From Neisseria subflava (GTDB lineage: Bacteria; Pseudomonadota; Gammaproteobacteria; Burkholderiales; Neisseriaceae), in the NCBI RefSeq assembly GCF_024205745.1, contig NZ_CP073117.1:1860001-1924000 (forward strand): a stretch of 64,000 nucleotides of DNA, written 5' to 3'. The position numbers were made by a program, and so were the translations under genes. Position 1 is the stretch's first letter, and each line of letters starts with the position of its first letter. The notes under the pieces are model-generated. The model worked only from the letters and a program-made list of their open reading frames with translations, searched no databases and was not told the origin of the DNA. Shown here piece by piece: positions 1 through 9,624 of this stretch.

Positions 1-720
1 TTAAAAGGTTATCCCGCGCCTGTTTTATATTTTCTTTCCGGCTTAAATAGTGATGGTTCTGAATTGGTTCGGCAAAGCGGAATCCAACGTTTTGCGGCGC
101 AATGGAATATTATTGTGGTTTTTCCGGATACCTCGCCACGCGGTCAGCATGTTGCCGACAGTGAGGAACATTATCTTGGACAGGGTGCCGGATTTTATGT
201 CAACGCAACTGAAGCACCTTGGGCGCAGCATTACCAAATGGAAAGCTATATCAGCCAAGAATTGCCTGATTTGATCGAGCATAATTTCCCGGTAACGAAA
301 GAGCGCAGCATTGCAGGTTTCAGTATGGGTGGGCATGGCGCGCTGCATTTGGCTTTGAACTATCCCGGCCGATATGCTGCGGTTTCTGCCTTTGCACCTT
401 TATGTCATCTTATCGATACAGAAGGTGGCAGACAGGCGTTGTCAGCTTATTTGGGCCAAAACATGGAAACATGGAAACGCTATGACAGTACAGAGCTGCT
501 TCAGATCGCCTCGCATAAATTGCCTGTTTTGATTGATGTCGGCAGTGAAGATGCTTTGTATCCTGAAGTTCTGCAACCGGAAGGGTTTGTCCGCTCAGCA
601 CGCGAAAAAGGTTTCAATATCCAATATAAAGTACGTCCGGGCTATGGGCATGACTATTTCTTTATTGCCAGCTTTATCGATTCGCATATTGAGTTTCACG
701 CTCAGGCATTAGGGCTTTAA
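1..720 (+). CDS. fghA: S-formylglutathione hydrolase, 5' end outside window
   Basis: Esterase D family serine hydrolase that cleaves S-formylglutathione to formate and glutathione, the second step of glutathione-dependent formaldehyde detoxification in the cytoplasm. The reading frame is open from base 1 and gives 239 residues; the family is usually about 275, so roughly 35-40 N-terminal residues lie upstream. The nucleophile elbow GFSMGGHGA (Ser codon at 322-324), the acid in DVGSEDALY and the base in GYGHDYFF make up a full catalytic triad. The early segment PAPVLYFLSGLNSDG is typical of the family. The alcohol dehydrogenase partner commonly found upstream is not in view. A strong hairpin terminator follows the stop codon. 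Confidence 0.9.
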   Translation, partial: LKGYPAPVLYFLSGLNSDGSELVRQSGIQRFAAQWNIIVVFPDTSPRGQHVADSEEHYLGQGAGFYVNATEAPWAQHYQMESYISQELPDLIEHNFPVTKERSIAGFSMGGHGALHLALNYPGRYAAVSAFAPLCHLIDTEGGRQALSAYLGQNMETWKRYDSTELLQIASHKLPVLIDVGSEDALYPEVLQPEGFVRSAREKGFNIQYKVRPGYGHDYFFIASFIDSHIEFHAQALGL

Positions 721-733
721 GCAGCATTGAATA

Positions 734-784
734 AAAGGCCGTCTGAAATCCGATTAATGGTCGGATTTCAGACGGCCTTTATTT
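734..784 (+). terminator. Intrinsic terminator built from an inverted uptake-sequence pair
   Basis: A 20-bp perfect stem (734-753 with 761-780) with a 7-base loop contains AGGCCGTCTGAA on one arm and its complement on the other, followed by a T-rich stretch. It ends fghA and also lies downstream of recA, which converges from the other side. Confidence 0.8.
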
Positions 785-814
785 GGTCTTTTTAACCTTT
801 AATTTCAAACAGAC

Positions 815-1861
815 TTATTCCTCAGGACGTTCACCGTCGGTGTCGTCCAATTTGCCTTCGGTGATATCGACATTGATACCGACTGCCGCACGGATTTTGG
901 CATCAATTTCGTTGGCAACATCAGGATTTTCTTTCAGCCAAACGCGTACATTATCTTTGCCTTGGCCGATTTTTGCGCCGTTGTAGCTGTACCATGCACC
1001 GGATTTTTCAACGATGTCGTGTTTGACGCCCAAGTCGATCAATTCGCCTTCCCAGCTGATACCTTCGCCGTAAAGAATATCGAATTCGGCTTGACGGAAT
1101 GGAGGCGCAACTTTGTTTTTGATGACTTTGACTTTGGTTTCGTTACCAATGACGTCATCGCCTTTTTTAATCTGACCGGTACGGCGGATATCGAGGCGGA
1201 CGGAGGCGTAGAATTTGAGCGCGTTACCACCGGTCGTGGTTTCAGGGCTGCCGAACATCACGCCGATTTTCATACGGATTTGGTTAATGAAAACAACTAA
1301 TGTATTGGTGCGTTTGATGTGGCCGGTCAGTTTGCGCAGGGCTTGGCTCATCAGGCGGGCTTGCAGGCCGACGTGGCTGTCGCCCATTTCGCCTTCGATC
1401 TCGGCTTTAGGCACAAGTGCGGCTACGGAGTCGACAACAACCATATCGATACCGCCTGAGCGCACCAAGGTATCGCAGATTTCCAATGCCTGTTCGCCGG
1501 TATCCGGTTGGGAGAGATAGAGTTCTTCGACTTTTACACCGAGTTTGCGGGCGTAAATCGGGTCAAAAGCATGCTCGGCATCGATGAATGCGCAGATGCC
1601 ACCATTTTTTTGGCATTGGGCAATGGCTTCGAGACAGAGTGTGGTTTTACCGGAGGATTCCGGGCCGAAAATTTCAACCACGCGGCCGCGGGGCAGACCG
1701 CCAACGCCGAGTGCCAAGTCCACGCCGAGGGAGCCGGTGGAAATAACATCAAGGTTTTCTTCCTGTTGGCTGCCGTCCATTTTCATGATGGAGCCTTTGC
1801 CGAAGTTTTTTTCGATTTGGGCAAGGGCGGCGGCTAAGGCTTTGCTTTTTTCGTCTGACAT
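815..1861 (-). CDS. recA: Recombinase RecA
   Basis: ATP-dependent strand-exchange protein of homologous recombination and repair; in a naturally competent genus it also integrates taken-up DNA. The protein has 348 residues, the normal length. Walker A GPESSGKT lies at residues 66-73 and the Walker B strand VVVDSVAAL at about 141-149. The C-terminal tail is acidic ([11 protein letters not shown]), as in other RecA proteins, where it tempers DNA binding. The ATG at 1861 is preceded by a GGAGAG ribosome binding site. The gene appears monocistronic and lies between converging fghA and upstream aroA. No obvious LexA box was seen upstream, which fits a genus known to lack a classical SOS repressor. 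Confidence 0.98.
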   Translation of the reverse strand: MSDEKSKALAAALAQIEKNFGKGSIMKMDGSQQEENLDVISTGSLGVDLALGVGGLPRGRVVEIFGPESSGKTTLCLEAIAQCQKNGGICAFIDAEHAFDPIYARKLGVKVEELYLSQPDTGEQALEICDTLVRSGGIDMVVVDSVAALVPKAEIEGEMGDSHVGLQARLMSQALRKLTGHIKRTNTLVVFINQIRMKIGVMFGSPETTTGGNALKFYASVRLDIRRTGQIKKGDDVIGNETKVKVIKNKVAPPFRQAEFDILYGEGISWEGELIDLGVKHDIVEKSGAWYSYNGAKIGQGKDNVRVWLKENPDVANEIDAKIRAAVGINVDITEGKLDDTDGERPEE

Positions 1862-2008
1862 GTTTTCTCTCCGAAAGGAAATATGAATTGCTAAGAATTT
1901 ATTTAGCTATTATCGCATAAATTAAGAAAAAGTATAGTTTTATTTTTATTTTTCAGACGGCCTGTGTTTTTTGTATGCAACAGGCCGTCTGAAACGTTGA
2001 ATAATCAA

Positions 2009-3301
2009 TCAGTTGGTCAATGATGCAAAAACTTGGAAATAGTCGGGGAAAGTTTTATGCGTACATTTCGGGTCGTTGATGATAATGGGGACGCCCAAAA
2101 GCGAAGCCAGCGAGAAACACATGGCCATGCGGTGGTCGTCGTAAGTATCGATGACGGCATCAGGGGTCAGTGTTTCGGGAGGCGTAATATGAATAGCTTC
2201 GGCTTCTTCAACGACTTCTGCACCCAGTTTGCGCAGTTCGGTTGCCATGGCGGCGATACGGTCGGTTTCTTTGACGCGCCATGAGCCGATATTACGCAGG
2301 GTGCAGGGCTGTTTGGTGGCCAGTGCGACGATGGCCAAGGTCATGGCCGCGTCTGGAATATGGTTGGCATCCAAATCAAAAGCCTGAATCTTACGCTCGG
2401 CAGGGCGGGAAATCTCAACAAAATTTTCGCCCCAAATCACATCCGCACCGATTTTTTCCAGTTCACGCGCAAAGGCAACGTCGCCTTGAATGCTGTGTGC
2501 GCCGATACCGGTCACGCGGATGGGTGTACCTGCAATCAGGCCTGCGCCTAAGAAGTAAGACGCGCTGGAGGCATCGCCTTCTACATACAAATGTTCGGGC
2601 GCATGATATTTGGCACCGGCCGGGATTTTAAATACACGGTAGTCTTCATTGATGATGCCCACACCGAACTGCTCCATCAGCTTGAGCGTAATGTCGATAT
2701 AAGGTTTGGAAATCAACTCGCCTACCATGTGGATTTCAAATGCTTGTCCGGTCAGGGGCAAAGCCATCAGCAGGGCGGTCAGGAATTGGCTGGAAACATT
2801 ACCTTTAATCGGAATAACGCGCTCGCCGTTGTCTTGGCGTTTGCCAATCTGAAGCGGCGGATAGTTTTCATTGCCTAAATATTGTACGTCCGCGCCTGCA
2901 ATGCGCAACGCGTCCACTAAATCGCCGATGGGGCGTTCGTGCATACGCGGTACGCCGTGCAGGTGATAGTCACCGCCCAAAACGGCAAGTGCGGCAGTCA
3001 AAGGGCGGAATGCCGTACCGGCGTTGCCTAAAAACAAATCGGCGGTTTGGTTGGGAAAGCGGCCGCCGGTGCAATGAATTTTCAGACGGCCTTCAGGTAA
3101 AGATTCAATTTGCACGCCGAGTTTGTCGAGTGCTTCAAGCATTCGGTCGGTATCGTCGGATTTGAGCAAAGAATGGATTTCGCAAACGTTGTCGGAGAGT
3201 GCGGCCAAGAGCAGTGTGCGGTTGCTGATGCTTTTGGAACCGGGCAGGGCAACGGTGGAAGGCTTGAGTGTAGAAGCGGGCAGGCGGATGGATTCGGTCA
3301 T
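2009..3301 (-). CDS. aroA: 3-phosphoshikimate 1-carboxyvinyltransferase (EPSP synthase)
   Basis: Transfers enolpyruvyl from PEP to shikimate-3-phosphate, step six of the shikimate pathway to chorismate and aromatic amino acids. Starting at the ATG at 3301 (MTESIRLP) gives 430 residues, the usual class I length. An upstream in-frame TTG at 3355 would add 18 residues without homology, so I rejected it. Signatures visible are GSKSISNR (21-28), [11 protein letters not shown] (91-101) and the second signature around [16 protein letters not shown]. The glyphosate-sensitive class I motif NAGTA is intact. The gene stands alone, with an uptake-sequence pair downstream of it at 1951-1994. Confidence 0.97.
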   Translation of the reverse strand: MTESIRLPASTLKPSTVALPGSKSISNRTLLLAALSDNVCEIHSLLKSDDTDRMLEALDKLGVQIESLPEGRLKIHCTGGRFPNQTADLFLGNAGTAFRPLTAALAVLGGDYHLHGVPRMHERPIGDLVDALRIAGADVQYLGNENYPPLQIGKRQDNGERVIPIKGNVSSQFLTALLMALPLTGQAFEIHMVGELISKPYIDITLKLMEQFGVGIINEDYRVFKIPAGAKYHAPEHLYVEGDASSASYFLGAGLIAGTPIRVTGIGAHSIQGDVAFARELEKIGADVIWGENFVEISRPAERKIQAFDLDANHIPDAAMTLAIVALATKQPCTLRNIGSWRVKETDRIAAMATELRKLGAEVVEEAEAIHITPPETLTPDAVIDTYDDHRMAMCFSLASLLGVPIIINDPKCTHKTFPDYFQVFASLTN

Positions 3302-3601
3302 GGCTGTACTAAGCTCGTTTGAATTGTAAATTAGACCGATATTATACGCAGGCAAAGGCCGTCTGAAAAATGAAGAGGGCGCAATTTATTTGTGAAAAAA
3401 TGAATTTTTATATCGTTACACTATTTTCCAATCGTTTATTTTGAAATTTCCTGCTTCTGTTTTATGTTTGCCGCTATAACTTATTTTGTTGTGGCAGGTA
3501 TATAACCAAACACCATAAGAAAATCAGAAACCATTCTTTCCTATTTTTTCAGACGGCCTTTAATATCGGCGGACAATCATTGATAAAGCAAGAGCACGAC
3601 C
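3302..3601. other. Intergenic gap between divergent aroA and cysG
   Basis: About 300 AT-rich bases with two uptake sequences (near 3356 and 3548). It must hold the promoters of both divergent genes, but I see no clear box pair, operator or small ORF. Confidence 0.5.
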
Positions 3602-4999
3602 ATGAGCCATTATCCTTTGTTTGCCGATTTGAAAAACCGCCCTGTTTTACTGGCAGGCGCGGGCAAGGTTGCCGAACGCAAGGCGGAAAGTCTACTGTCT
3701 GCCGGAGCGCGTGTGCGCGTTGTTGCGGAAACGTTGAATCCTCAGTTTCAGCAATGGGCGGCTGAAGGGAAAATAGTTTGGCTGGGCGGCTTGTTTGAAG
3801 AAGCCATGCTGGACGAGGTGTATTTCGTTATTGCGGCGACGGATGATGATGGGTTTAACCGCCGTATTTTTGAAGCGGCGGAGAGACGGGCAAAATTGTG
3901 CAATACGGTGGATACGGCGGATTTGTGTTCGTTTATCGTGCCTGCCGTGGTGGATAGGGGTCCGTTGAAGATAGCCATATCCAGTGGTGGTACTGCGCCT
4001 GTATTGGCACGTAAATGGCGACAGATTATTGAAACATTGATTCCGCTGCATACGGGCATAATGGCGCGTATTGCCGGAAAATGGCGTGAAAAGGTTAAAC
4101 AGACTATTCATCATGTCGAACGCCGCCGTTATTTTTGGGAAAAATTGTTCGACAGCCGTTTCAGTATTTTTGCGGCTCAAAACAATATCGAAGCGGCAGA
4201 GCGTGAATTGATAACGCAGTTAAACCGGGAAACGCCGTTTGGCGGCGAAGTGGTTTTGGTGGGCGCAGGGCCGGGCGATCCGGGCTTGCTGACCATACAT
4301 GCTTTGCAGGCGATACAGGCTGCGGATACCGTGTTTTACGATGCTTTGGTGTCGGATGAGATTTTGGCGATGGTGCGTAAAGATGCGGTGAAAATCAGCG
4401 TGGGCAAACGTGCCGGTGCGCACCATGTCCAGCAGGAAGAAACCAACCGTCTATTGGTTGAACACGCTCAAAAAGGCGAGCGCGTAGTGAGATTGAAAGG
4501 CGGCGATCCTTTTGTATTCGGGCGCGGCGGGGAGGAAGTGCAAACCCTGCATCAGGCCGGAATCACCTACCGCATTGTGCCGGGTATTACTGCCGCCTTG
4601 GGTGCTACTGCTTATGCCGGTATTCCGTTAACCCATCGCGATTGCGCCCAAAGTGCTTTATTTGTGACCGGCCACAGCAAACACGAGGGCAGTCAGCCTG
4701 ATTGGCAGACTTTGGCTTTAAGCCGTCAAACGCTGGTGATCTATATGGGCACGCTTAAAGCGGCTGAGATTGCGGAAAAACTGATGGCTTATGGCAGACA
4801 GCCTTCTACACCTGTTGCTGTGATTTCAAATGGAACTTTACTCAATCAAACTGTGCGGACAGGCCGTCTGAAAGATTTGGGCGTGTTAGCTGCCGAAGCA
4901 GAGCGTCCGGCTTTAATGGTGATTGGCGAAGTGGTTGCCCTGCGTAATGAGATGAAATGGTTTGGAGAATTTGTCGAATGCTATGAAGAAGCTGCATAA
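3602..4999 (+). CDS. cysG: Siroheme synthase CysG (trifunctional)
   Basis: Makes siroheme, the cofactor of sulfite and nitrite reductases, from uroporphyrinogen III by two methylations, NAD-dependent dehydrogenation and ferrochelation. The 465-residue protein has the two expected halves. The N-terminal Rossmann part has the NAD motif LLAGAGKVAERK (about 16-27) and the SSGGTAPVLARKWR segment. The C-terminal SUMT methyltransferase begins near residue 215 with VVLVGAGPGDPGLLT and carries LKGGDPFVFGRGGEE. This is slightly longer than the 457 residues of E. coli. The gene is monocistronic here; other sulfate-assimilation genes are not in the window. It converges with the Nudix gene and they share a hairpin. 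Confidence 0.95.
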   Translation: MSHYPLFADLKNRPVLLAGAGKVAERKAESLLSAGARVRVVAETLNPQFQQWAAEGKIVWLGGLFEEAMLDEVYFVIAATDDDGFNRRIFEAAERRAKLCNTVDTADLCSFIVPAVVDRGPLKIAISSGGTAPVLARKWRQIIETLIPLHTGIMARIAGKWREKVKQTIHHVERRRYFWEKLFDSRFSIFAAQNNIEAAERELITQLNRETPFGGEVVLVGAGPGDPGLLTIHALQAIQAADTVFYDALVSDEILAMVRKDAVKISVGKRAGAHHVQQEETNRLLVEHAQKGERVVRLKGGDPFVFGRGGEEVQTLHQAGITYRIVPGITAALGATAYAGIPLTHRDCAQSALFVTGHSKHEGSQPDWQTLALSRQTLVIYMGTLKAAEIAEKLMAYGRQPSTPVAVISNGTLLNQTVRTGRLKDLGVLAAEAERPALMVIGEVVALRNEMKWFGEFVECYEEAA

Positions 5000-5015
5000 A
5001 GAGGATTGATTAAAT

Positions 5016-5049
5016 AAGGCCGTCTGAATATTGGTTTTCAGACGGCCTT
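5016..5049. terminator. Bidirectional uptake-sequence hairpin between cysG and the Nudix gene
   Basis: AAGGCCGTCTGAA (5016-5028) pairs with its complement at 5037-5049 over an 8-base loop. It sits between convergent stop codons and can serve both genes; flanking U-tracts are modest. Confidence 0.6.
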
Positions 5050-5052
5050 GCC

Positions 5053-5658
5053 TTATTTAAAAGCTTGGCAATATTGCTGATAACGTTCTGCCAGTCCATA
5101 TAGGATGATTGCTGTCAGCCCCCAAATGTCGTAGTGCCGAAAAGGTAGGGCGGGGAGGGCGAGGGTTTGATTGTTGTGATGAAGCTGACGGAATGTGTAG
5201 TTTTGCAGGTTTAAGGCAAAATCCAAAGGCAGATAAAAAATTTCAGCTACTTCATCGGGATTTGCTTTTGGGTTGACGAGCTGGACGCAAATTGCCGGAA
5301 CAGGCGTAACACGGTAGCCGGAAGGTGTGTCATAAAAGGGTAGCGGCGCAAAAGTCTGCCATGCGGTAATCGGAATGGCGGTTTCTTCATAAGCTTCTCT
5401 TAACGCCGTTGCCGTTAGACTGTCGTCTTGGGCATCTTTGCGGCCGCCGGCAAAGGCGATTTGTCCGGTATGCTGCCTTAAGGTCTCGGCCCTTGTGGTC
5501 AGTAAAATTTGCCATGCTCCTTCATGCAAGACAATGCTGACCAAAACGGCTGCTTCTTTAACCGTTTTTGGGGTAACTAATTGATTGCGCTCTGCTTGCA
5601 TACGGCTGTTGAAGTGTGAAGCTTGAGTTAGAAAATGGATAAGTTGGTCGGTATTCAT
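5053..5658 (-). CDS. Nudix hydrolase, probable CoA pyrophosphatase
   Basis: 201-residue Nudix protein of the NudL/YeaB group, which hydrolyses coenzyme A and related dinucleotides to phosphopantetheine and adenosine bisphosphate. The Nudix box is GGRKDAQDDSLTATALREAYEETAI; it keeps REAYEE, but the upstream glutamate of the GX5E element is aspartate. The region around VLVSIVLHEGAWQILLTTRAETLRQHTGQIAFAGG matches the CoA-pyrophosphatase branch (UPF0035 motif). The ATG at 5658 opens a single-gene unit that converges on cysG. The substrate is inferred from the family. Confidence 0.8.
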   Translation of the reverse strand: MNTDQLIHFLTQASHFNSRMQAERNQLVTPKTVKEAAVLVSIVLHEGAWQILLTTRAETLRQHTGQIAFAGGRKDAQDDSLTATALREAYEETAIPITAWQTFAPLPFYDTPSGYRVTPVPAICVQLVNPKANPDEVAEIFYLPLDFALNLQNYTFRQLHHNNQTLALPALPFRHYDIWGLTAIILYGLAERYQQYCQAFK

Positions 5659-5833
5659 CTTTGATGCTGATCGTTTTATGCAGATGAGGATTACACAAGG
5701 TTTACGGTTACCGTGTCAACAAAATAGGGTGCGTGTGTTACAGTTATGCCTGAATGATAAATAAAGCTTTGCGTCTGTTTTGCAAGTGCTTAGGCCGTCT
5801 GAAAATGCCGGCAGGTTCTCAAAAAGGATAGTT

Positions 5834-7696
5834 ATGTTGTTTTCCCCATCCCGTATTCGAGTAGCAGCTGCGGCTGTCATGATGTTGTTTGCTACACAAA
5901 CTTTTGCCGCGCCCAACGATTCAAAAACAGTTTTTGAATCGGCTAAGATTATTAAAAAGAAAAGCCGTACCGACCATTTTTCTCCCGAAGAGCGCGAGCA
6001 GGAACGGATACGTCTGTTGGGTATACAAAACCGCACCTCGCAGGTTTTCACTTTGTTAAATTCAGAACTGGCCCTGCAAAAGGGCGATGCGGCTTCTGCG
6101 CTGTTTACGTATATTTTGACGTTGCATCGCACCAAATCTCCCGAAGTGGCCGAACGCGCTTTGGAGATGGCGGTTTCTTTAAACGCCTTTGAACAGGCTG
6201 AAGCCATTTATCAAAAATGGCGAGAAATTGAGCCGGAGCCTGGTGAAGCACAAAAGCGTATGACTTGGTTGCGCAATTTGCTGCTGGGCAAAGCCGATAA
6301 GAATTTGAGCGGATTGGATAAGGTGATTGCCGGCGGTAGTGAAGACGAGCAAAAGCGCGTGTTCCTGCTTTTGGCACAAACCGCAGCACAACAGCCGAAT
6401 CTGACCAGCGATGCAGTCAAACAGGTGCATAAAACAGCACTGAATTATAAAGACTTTCCAGAAGCAGCGATTGCAGATGCAATTTTTAGTGCAAAAGACG
6501 GTCAAAAGAAACACGCCATTGCGGCATTGCAGCGATTGGCCAAGTTGGATAACGAAATCCTGCCGCCGACTTTTGTCACCCTGCGGCTGATGGCGCAACG
6601 GCATCCTGATATTCTGGACGGCTTCTTCAAAGAGACAGACACCAAAACCTTATCTCCGATTTGGCAGGAATTGGACATCGCCAATTTGATCGCCCATGGT
6701 CAAAATGATAAGGCTTTTAAGCGATTGCAGACTTTGTTGGAAGAAAATCCCAACCCTGATTTGTATATTCAGGCTGCCTTATTGTCAGCCAGCAAGACGG
6801 AAAATATTTCTGCGGTAAACAGCTATCTGGAAAAGGCTTATAAAGCCGGTACGGAGGAGCAGCGCAGCCGTGCGGCGTTGATTGGTGCGGTTTCTTATAA
6901 TGATGCTGAAGAATTTGCCAAAGCCAAACAATGGCTGGATAAGGTAACGGCTACGGCTTATACATTTGATAAAACCATTTTGGCTGCTTCCATTGAAGCC
7001 AAACAGGGCAACCATAAAGAGGCTTGGGCTTTGGTGCAACGTGCACAAAAAATGCCCGAGCAAAGAGGACGTTATTTTGAAGCCAGTGATTTGCTGAATA
7101 CGGCTTTGTTTGTATTGTCTAAAAATACCAATCTTCAAGAATCGTTGAACGCTTTGAACAGTTTGGTCAACTCCACCGAAAAATCCTTGAAAACCCAAGC
7201 TTCTCCCGAGCTGCTTGCCAATGTGTTGTATCAGCGTTCGATGGTGTATGAGAAGCTGAATCAGCCAGGCAAGGCGATTGCCGATTTGCGCCGTGTGGTA
7301 GAGCTGTATCCGGATAATCCGCACGGTTGGAATGCTTTGGGCTATACCTTGTTGTCAAACGGCAAGAATTTGGAGGAAGCGTTTAAAATGGTTCAGACGG
7401 CCTATCAAATGGATCCGGAAAGCGCAGCAATTAATGACAGTGTAGGCTGGGCTTATTATCTTAAAGGCGATGCGCAAATGGCTTTGCCGTATATTCAATA
7501 CGCCTATGAAAAAGAACCTGAAGCCGAAGTCGCCGCGCATTTGGGCGAAGTCCTATGGACGCTTGGAGACCAAGACAAGGCCAAAGAAATCTGGAATGAC
7601 GGATTGAAACGCGGAAGCAATCTCCGAGTATTAAAAGAGACAATGTCCAAATTCGGTATAACGCCCAGCAAACCGCATACTCAAAAACACAAATAA
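5834..7696 (+). CDS. Exported tetratricopeptide-repeat protein
   Basis: Predicted 620-residue protein with an N-terminal signal peptide (RIRVAAAAVMMLFATQTFA, cleavage after about residue 25), so periplasmic or membrane-associated. Helical repeats run through the chain. The clearest TPR units lie near the C terminus, for example YQRSMVYEKLNQPGKAIADL, then NPHGWNALGYTLL and INDSVGWAYYLKGDAQMALP. The start at ATG 5834 follows AAGGA; an in-frame TTG at 5780 would bury the signal peptide. It lies just upstream of lolB, separated by an uptake-sequence hairpin. TPR proteins scaffold protein complexes; the partner is not evident. Distant similarity to outer-membrane assembly TPR proteins is possible but not shown. 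Confidence 0.8.
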   Translation: MLFSPSRIRVAAAAVMMLFATQTFAAPNDSKTVFESAKIIKKKSRTDHFSPEEREQERIRLLGIQNRTSQVFTLLNSELALQKGDAASALFTYILTLHRTKSPEVAERALEMAVSLNAFEQAEAIYQKWREIEPEPGEAQKRMTWLRNLLLGKADKNLSGLDKVIAGGSEDEQKRVFLLLAQTAAQQPNLTSDAVKQVHKTALNYKDFPEAAIADAIFSAKDGQKKHAIAALQRLAKLDNEILPPTFVTLRLMAQRHPDILDGFFKETDTKTLSPIWQELDIANLIAHGQNDKAFKRLQTLLEENPNPDLYIQAALLSASKTENISAVNSYLEKAYKAGTEEQRSRAALIGAVSYNDAEEFAKAKQWLDKVTATAYTFDKTILAASIEAKQGNHKEAWALVQRAQKMPEQRGRYFEASDLLNTALFVLSKNTNLQESLNALNSLVNSTEKSLKTQASPELLANVLYQRSMVYEKLNQPGKAIADLRRVVELYPDNPHGWNALGYTLLSNGKNLEEAFKMVQTAYQMDPESAAINDSVGWAYYLKGDAQMALPYIQYAYEKEPEAEVAAHLGEVLWTLGDQDKAKEIWNDGLKRGSNLRVLKETMSKFGITPSKPHTQKHK

Positions 7697-7704
7697 AACC
7701 AAAA

Positions 7705-7736
7705 GGCCGTCTGAAAAGCGTTTGATTTCAGACGGC
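7705..7736 (+). terminator. Uptake-sequence hairpin between the TPR gene and lolB
   Basis: GCCGTCTGAAA (7706-7716) pairs with TTTCAGACGGC (7726-7736). No U-tract follows, so transcription may continue into lolB-ispE. Confidence 0.4.
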
Positions 7737-7752
7737 TTATGAAGGAATATCC

Positions 7753-8337
7753 ATGAATTTAAAACAATTATCATCGGTTACAGCCTTATTGCTTTTGGCT
7801 GCCTGTGCGCAGCCAAATTTACCTCAGCAAAACAGTTGGCAAGCAGCAGAGCAGGTGCAGGATTTTAGCGCAGACGGTCGATTGGCTGTTAAAGTGGAAG
7901 GCAAAGGCTCATATGCTAATTTCGACTGGACTTATCAGAATGCGGTTCAAACCATTGATGTCAATACACCATTGGGCAATACCGTAGGCCAGTTGTGTCA
8001 AGACAGTGAAGGCGTATTGGCAGTAGACAGTAAGGGTAAGGTTTATCAGGCGGAAACGGCTGAGGAATTAAGCAGACAGCTTTTGGGCTTTGCTTTGCCG
8101 GTTCAATATCTGCATATTTGGGCGGATGGTAAACGCGTTGCCAATGCGCCATACAAAATCTTGCCTGATGGCCGTCTGGAGCAGTTTGAGTGGACAATAT
8201 CACGCACTTTAAATAGTTCAGGACAGCCCAAAACGCTTCAACTTGAGAACGCCAAGTTTAATATCCGTTTGGTGTTCGACACGGTAAACCACTCTTTAGA
8301 TAAGAATGGACAAACCCGATGCGCAGCACGCAAATAG
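7753..8337 (+). CDS. lolB: Outer-membrane lipoprotein receptor LolB
   Basis: Accepts lipoproteins from the periplasmic carrier LolA and inserts them into the inner leaflet of the outer membrane. The 194-residue precursor has a lipobox LLLLAACAQ with the acylated Cys at about residue 18. The mature part shows the LolB pattern: [23 protein letters not shown] near the start, then [11 protein letters not shown] and [22 protein letters not shown] ribosome binding site precedes the ATG. The stop codon lies 8 bases before ispE, the lolB-ispE-tRNA-prs order being common in beta- and gammaproteobacteria. Confidence 0.93.
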   Translation: MNLKQLSSVTALLLLAACAQPNLPQQNSWQAAEQVQDFSADGRLAVKVEGKGSYANFDWTYQNAVQTIDVNTPLGNTVGQLCQDSEGVLAVDSKGKVYQAETAEELSRQLLGFALPVQYLHIWADGKRVANAPYKILPDGRLEQFEWTISRTLNSSGQPKTLQLENAKFNIRLVFDTVNHSLDKNGQTRCAARK

Positions 8338-8345
8338 AGGATGCC

Positions 8346-9194
8346 ATGTCTGTTTCAGAGGAAATCCAAGCCTTTCCTGCGCCGGCTAAATTAAATTTGG
8401 ATTTGAGGATTACCGGCCGTAGGAGCGATGGTTATCATAATTTGGAAAGTATTTTCTGTTTGATTGGCTTATACGATACCGTTCATCTGAAAATGCGTAC
8501 TGATGGCCAGATTGTTCTGCATACTTCGGTCGAAGGGCTTGAGCCTGAACAGGACTTGGCTTATCGGGCGGCTAAATTATTGTTGCCATATGCAAACGTA
8601 CCGCACGGTGTTGAAATTTGGTTGGATAAAGTGATTCCGACGGGCGGCGGATTGGGCGGCGGCAGCTCCGATGCGGCCACAGTTTTAATGGTTTTAAACC
8701 AATGGTGGCAATGCGGTTTGAGCAGGCAGCAACTGATTGATTTAGGTGTAAGTCTTGGTGCGGATGTTCCTTTTTTTATTTTTGGAAGAAGTGCTTTTGC
8801 CAAAGGAGTAGGCGAGAAGCTGGCTGAAATAGATGTCCCTAAACAATGGTATGTTATCGTTAAGCCCCCCGTCCATGTGGCAACAGCTAAAATTTTTGCA
8901 CATGAAGGCTTGACACGTGATTCCAAACCCAGCATAATGCCGACTTTCCAATCATTACAGCCGTTTCAAAATGATATGCAGGCGGTTGTATTTCAGGAAT
9001 ATCCTGAAGTTTGGAAAGCTTATGTTGAGTTATCCCAATATGGTTATGCATTAATGACCGGTTCCGGAGCTTGTTTGTTTATAGCAAGTGCATCTCATCA
9101 AGAAGCAAATACAATTTACCAACAGGTTTCTCAATCATATGAAGCTTATTGTGTGGAAGGATTAGATATTCATCCTCTGTTTCATATGATTTAG
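8346..9194 (+). CDS. ispE: 4-diphosphocytidyl-2-C-methyl-D-erythritol kinase
   Basis: GHMP-family kinase that phosphorylates CDP-ME in the MEP pathway to isoprenoid precursors. The 282-residue product starts [21 protein letters not shown] and has the ATP-binding glycine loop [17 protein letters not shown]. The ATG at 8346 follows GAGG at 8337-8340. An upstream in-frame ATG at 8319 lies inside lolB and is less likely. It is cotranscribed with lolB and lies five bases upstream of the first tRNA-Gln gene, so transcripts may run into the tRNA cluster. It shares the isoprenoid theme with miaA and hpnC elsewhere in the window only by pathway. Confidence 0.95.
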   Translation: MSVSEEIQAFPAPAKLNLDLRITGRRSDGYHNLESIFCLIGLYDTVHLKMRTDGQIVLHTSVEGLEPEQDLAYRAAKLLLPYANVPHGVEIWLDKVIPTGGGLGGGSSDAATVLMVLNQWWQCGLSRQQLIDLGVSLGADVPFFIFGRSAFAKGVGEKLAEIDVPKQWYVIVKPPVHVATAKIFAHEGLTRDSKPSIMPTFQSLQPFQNDMQAVVFQEYPEVWKAYVELSQYGYALMTGSGACLFIASASHQEANTIYQQVSQSYEAYCVEGLDIHPLFHMI

Positions 9195-9199
9195 TAAGT

Positions 9200-9275
9200 T
9201 GGGGAGTCGTCAAGCGGTTAAGACACTGGATTTTGATTCCAGCATGCGAAGGTTCGAATCCTTCCTCCCCAGCCA
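9200..9275 (+). tRNA. tRNA-Gln(UUG), copy 1
   Basis: 76 bases with CCA encoded. The acceptor stem TGGGGAG pairs with CTCCCCA, the anticodon loop TTTTGAT sits in a CTGGA/TCCAG stem (anticodon TTG), and the T arm contains GGTTCGAATCC. First of three identical tandem copies. Confidence 0.97.
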
Positions 9276-9285
9276 AACCCTTTGT

Positions 9286-9361
9286 TGGGGAGTCGTCAAG
9301 CGGTTAAGACACTGGATTTTGATTCCAGCATGCGAAGGTTCGAATCCTTCCTCCCCAGCCA
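9286..9361 (+). tRNA. tRNA-Gln(UUG), copy 2
   Basis: Identical over all 76 bases to the copies on either side. A 10-base spacer separates it from copy 1. Anticodon TTG; the CCA end is encoded. Confidence 0.97.
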
Positions 9362-9372
9362 ACACCCTTTAT

Positions 9373-9448
9373 TGGGGAGTCGTCAAGCGGTTAAGACACT
9401 GGATTTTGATTCCAGCATGCGAAGGTTCGAATCCTTCCTCCCCAGCCA
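9373..9448 (+). tRNA. tRNA-Gln(UUG), copy 3
   Basis: Third identical copy, 11 bases after copy 2. It is followed within a few bases by a strong intrinsic terminator. Confidence 0.97.
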
Positions 9449-9451
9449 AAT

Positions 9452-9483
9452 AAAAGCGTGTAAGTTTTCTTACACGCTTTTTT
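9452..9483 (+). terminator. Intrinsic terminator of the tRNA-Gln cluster
   Basis: AAAAGCGTGTAAG (9452-9464), a TTTT loop and CTTACACGCTTTTTT (9469-9483) give a 13-bp stem ending in a U-tract. Unlike most hairpins here it contains no uptake sequence. Confidence 0.85.
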
Positions 9484-9535
9484 ACGCTAAGAGCAAAATA
9501 ACGCTGAAAAACTTCTTTTTACCCGTCTTTACGCG

Positions 9536-9541
9536 TATAAT
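9536..9541 (+). promoter_or_regulatory. Possible -10 box of prs
   Basis: Perfect TATAAT about 84 bases before the prs start, just after the tRNA terminator. The -35 region is weak, so this is tentative. Confidence 0.4.
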
Positions 9542-9624
9542 TGCATAATTAGTGTCTTAGACATGGGGCAAAGGGAAGCGTAATGTTTTCTGCGCGTAAA
9601 TCAAATCTAGAATCAGGTGAAGAT

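Noticed and set aside
1951..1994. Terminator between aroA and recA
   Set aside because: The inverted uptake-sequence pair has a 16-base loop and no U-tract on either side, so it was not listed as a terminator.
9199..9548. Repetitive protein ORFs over the tRNA region
   Set aside because: The repeats are the three tRNA-Gln genes read as codons.
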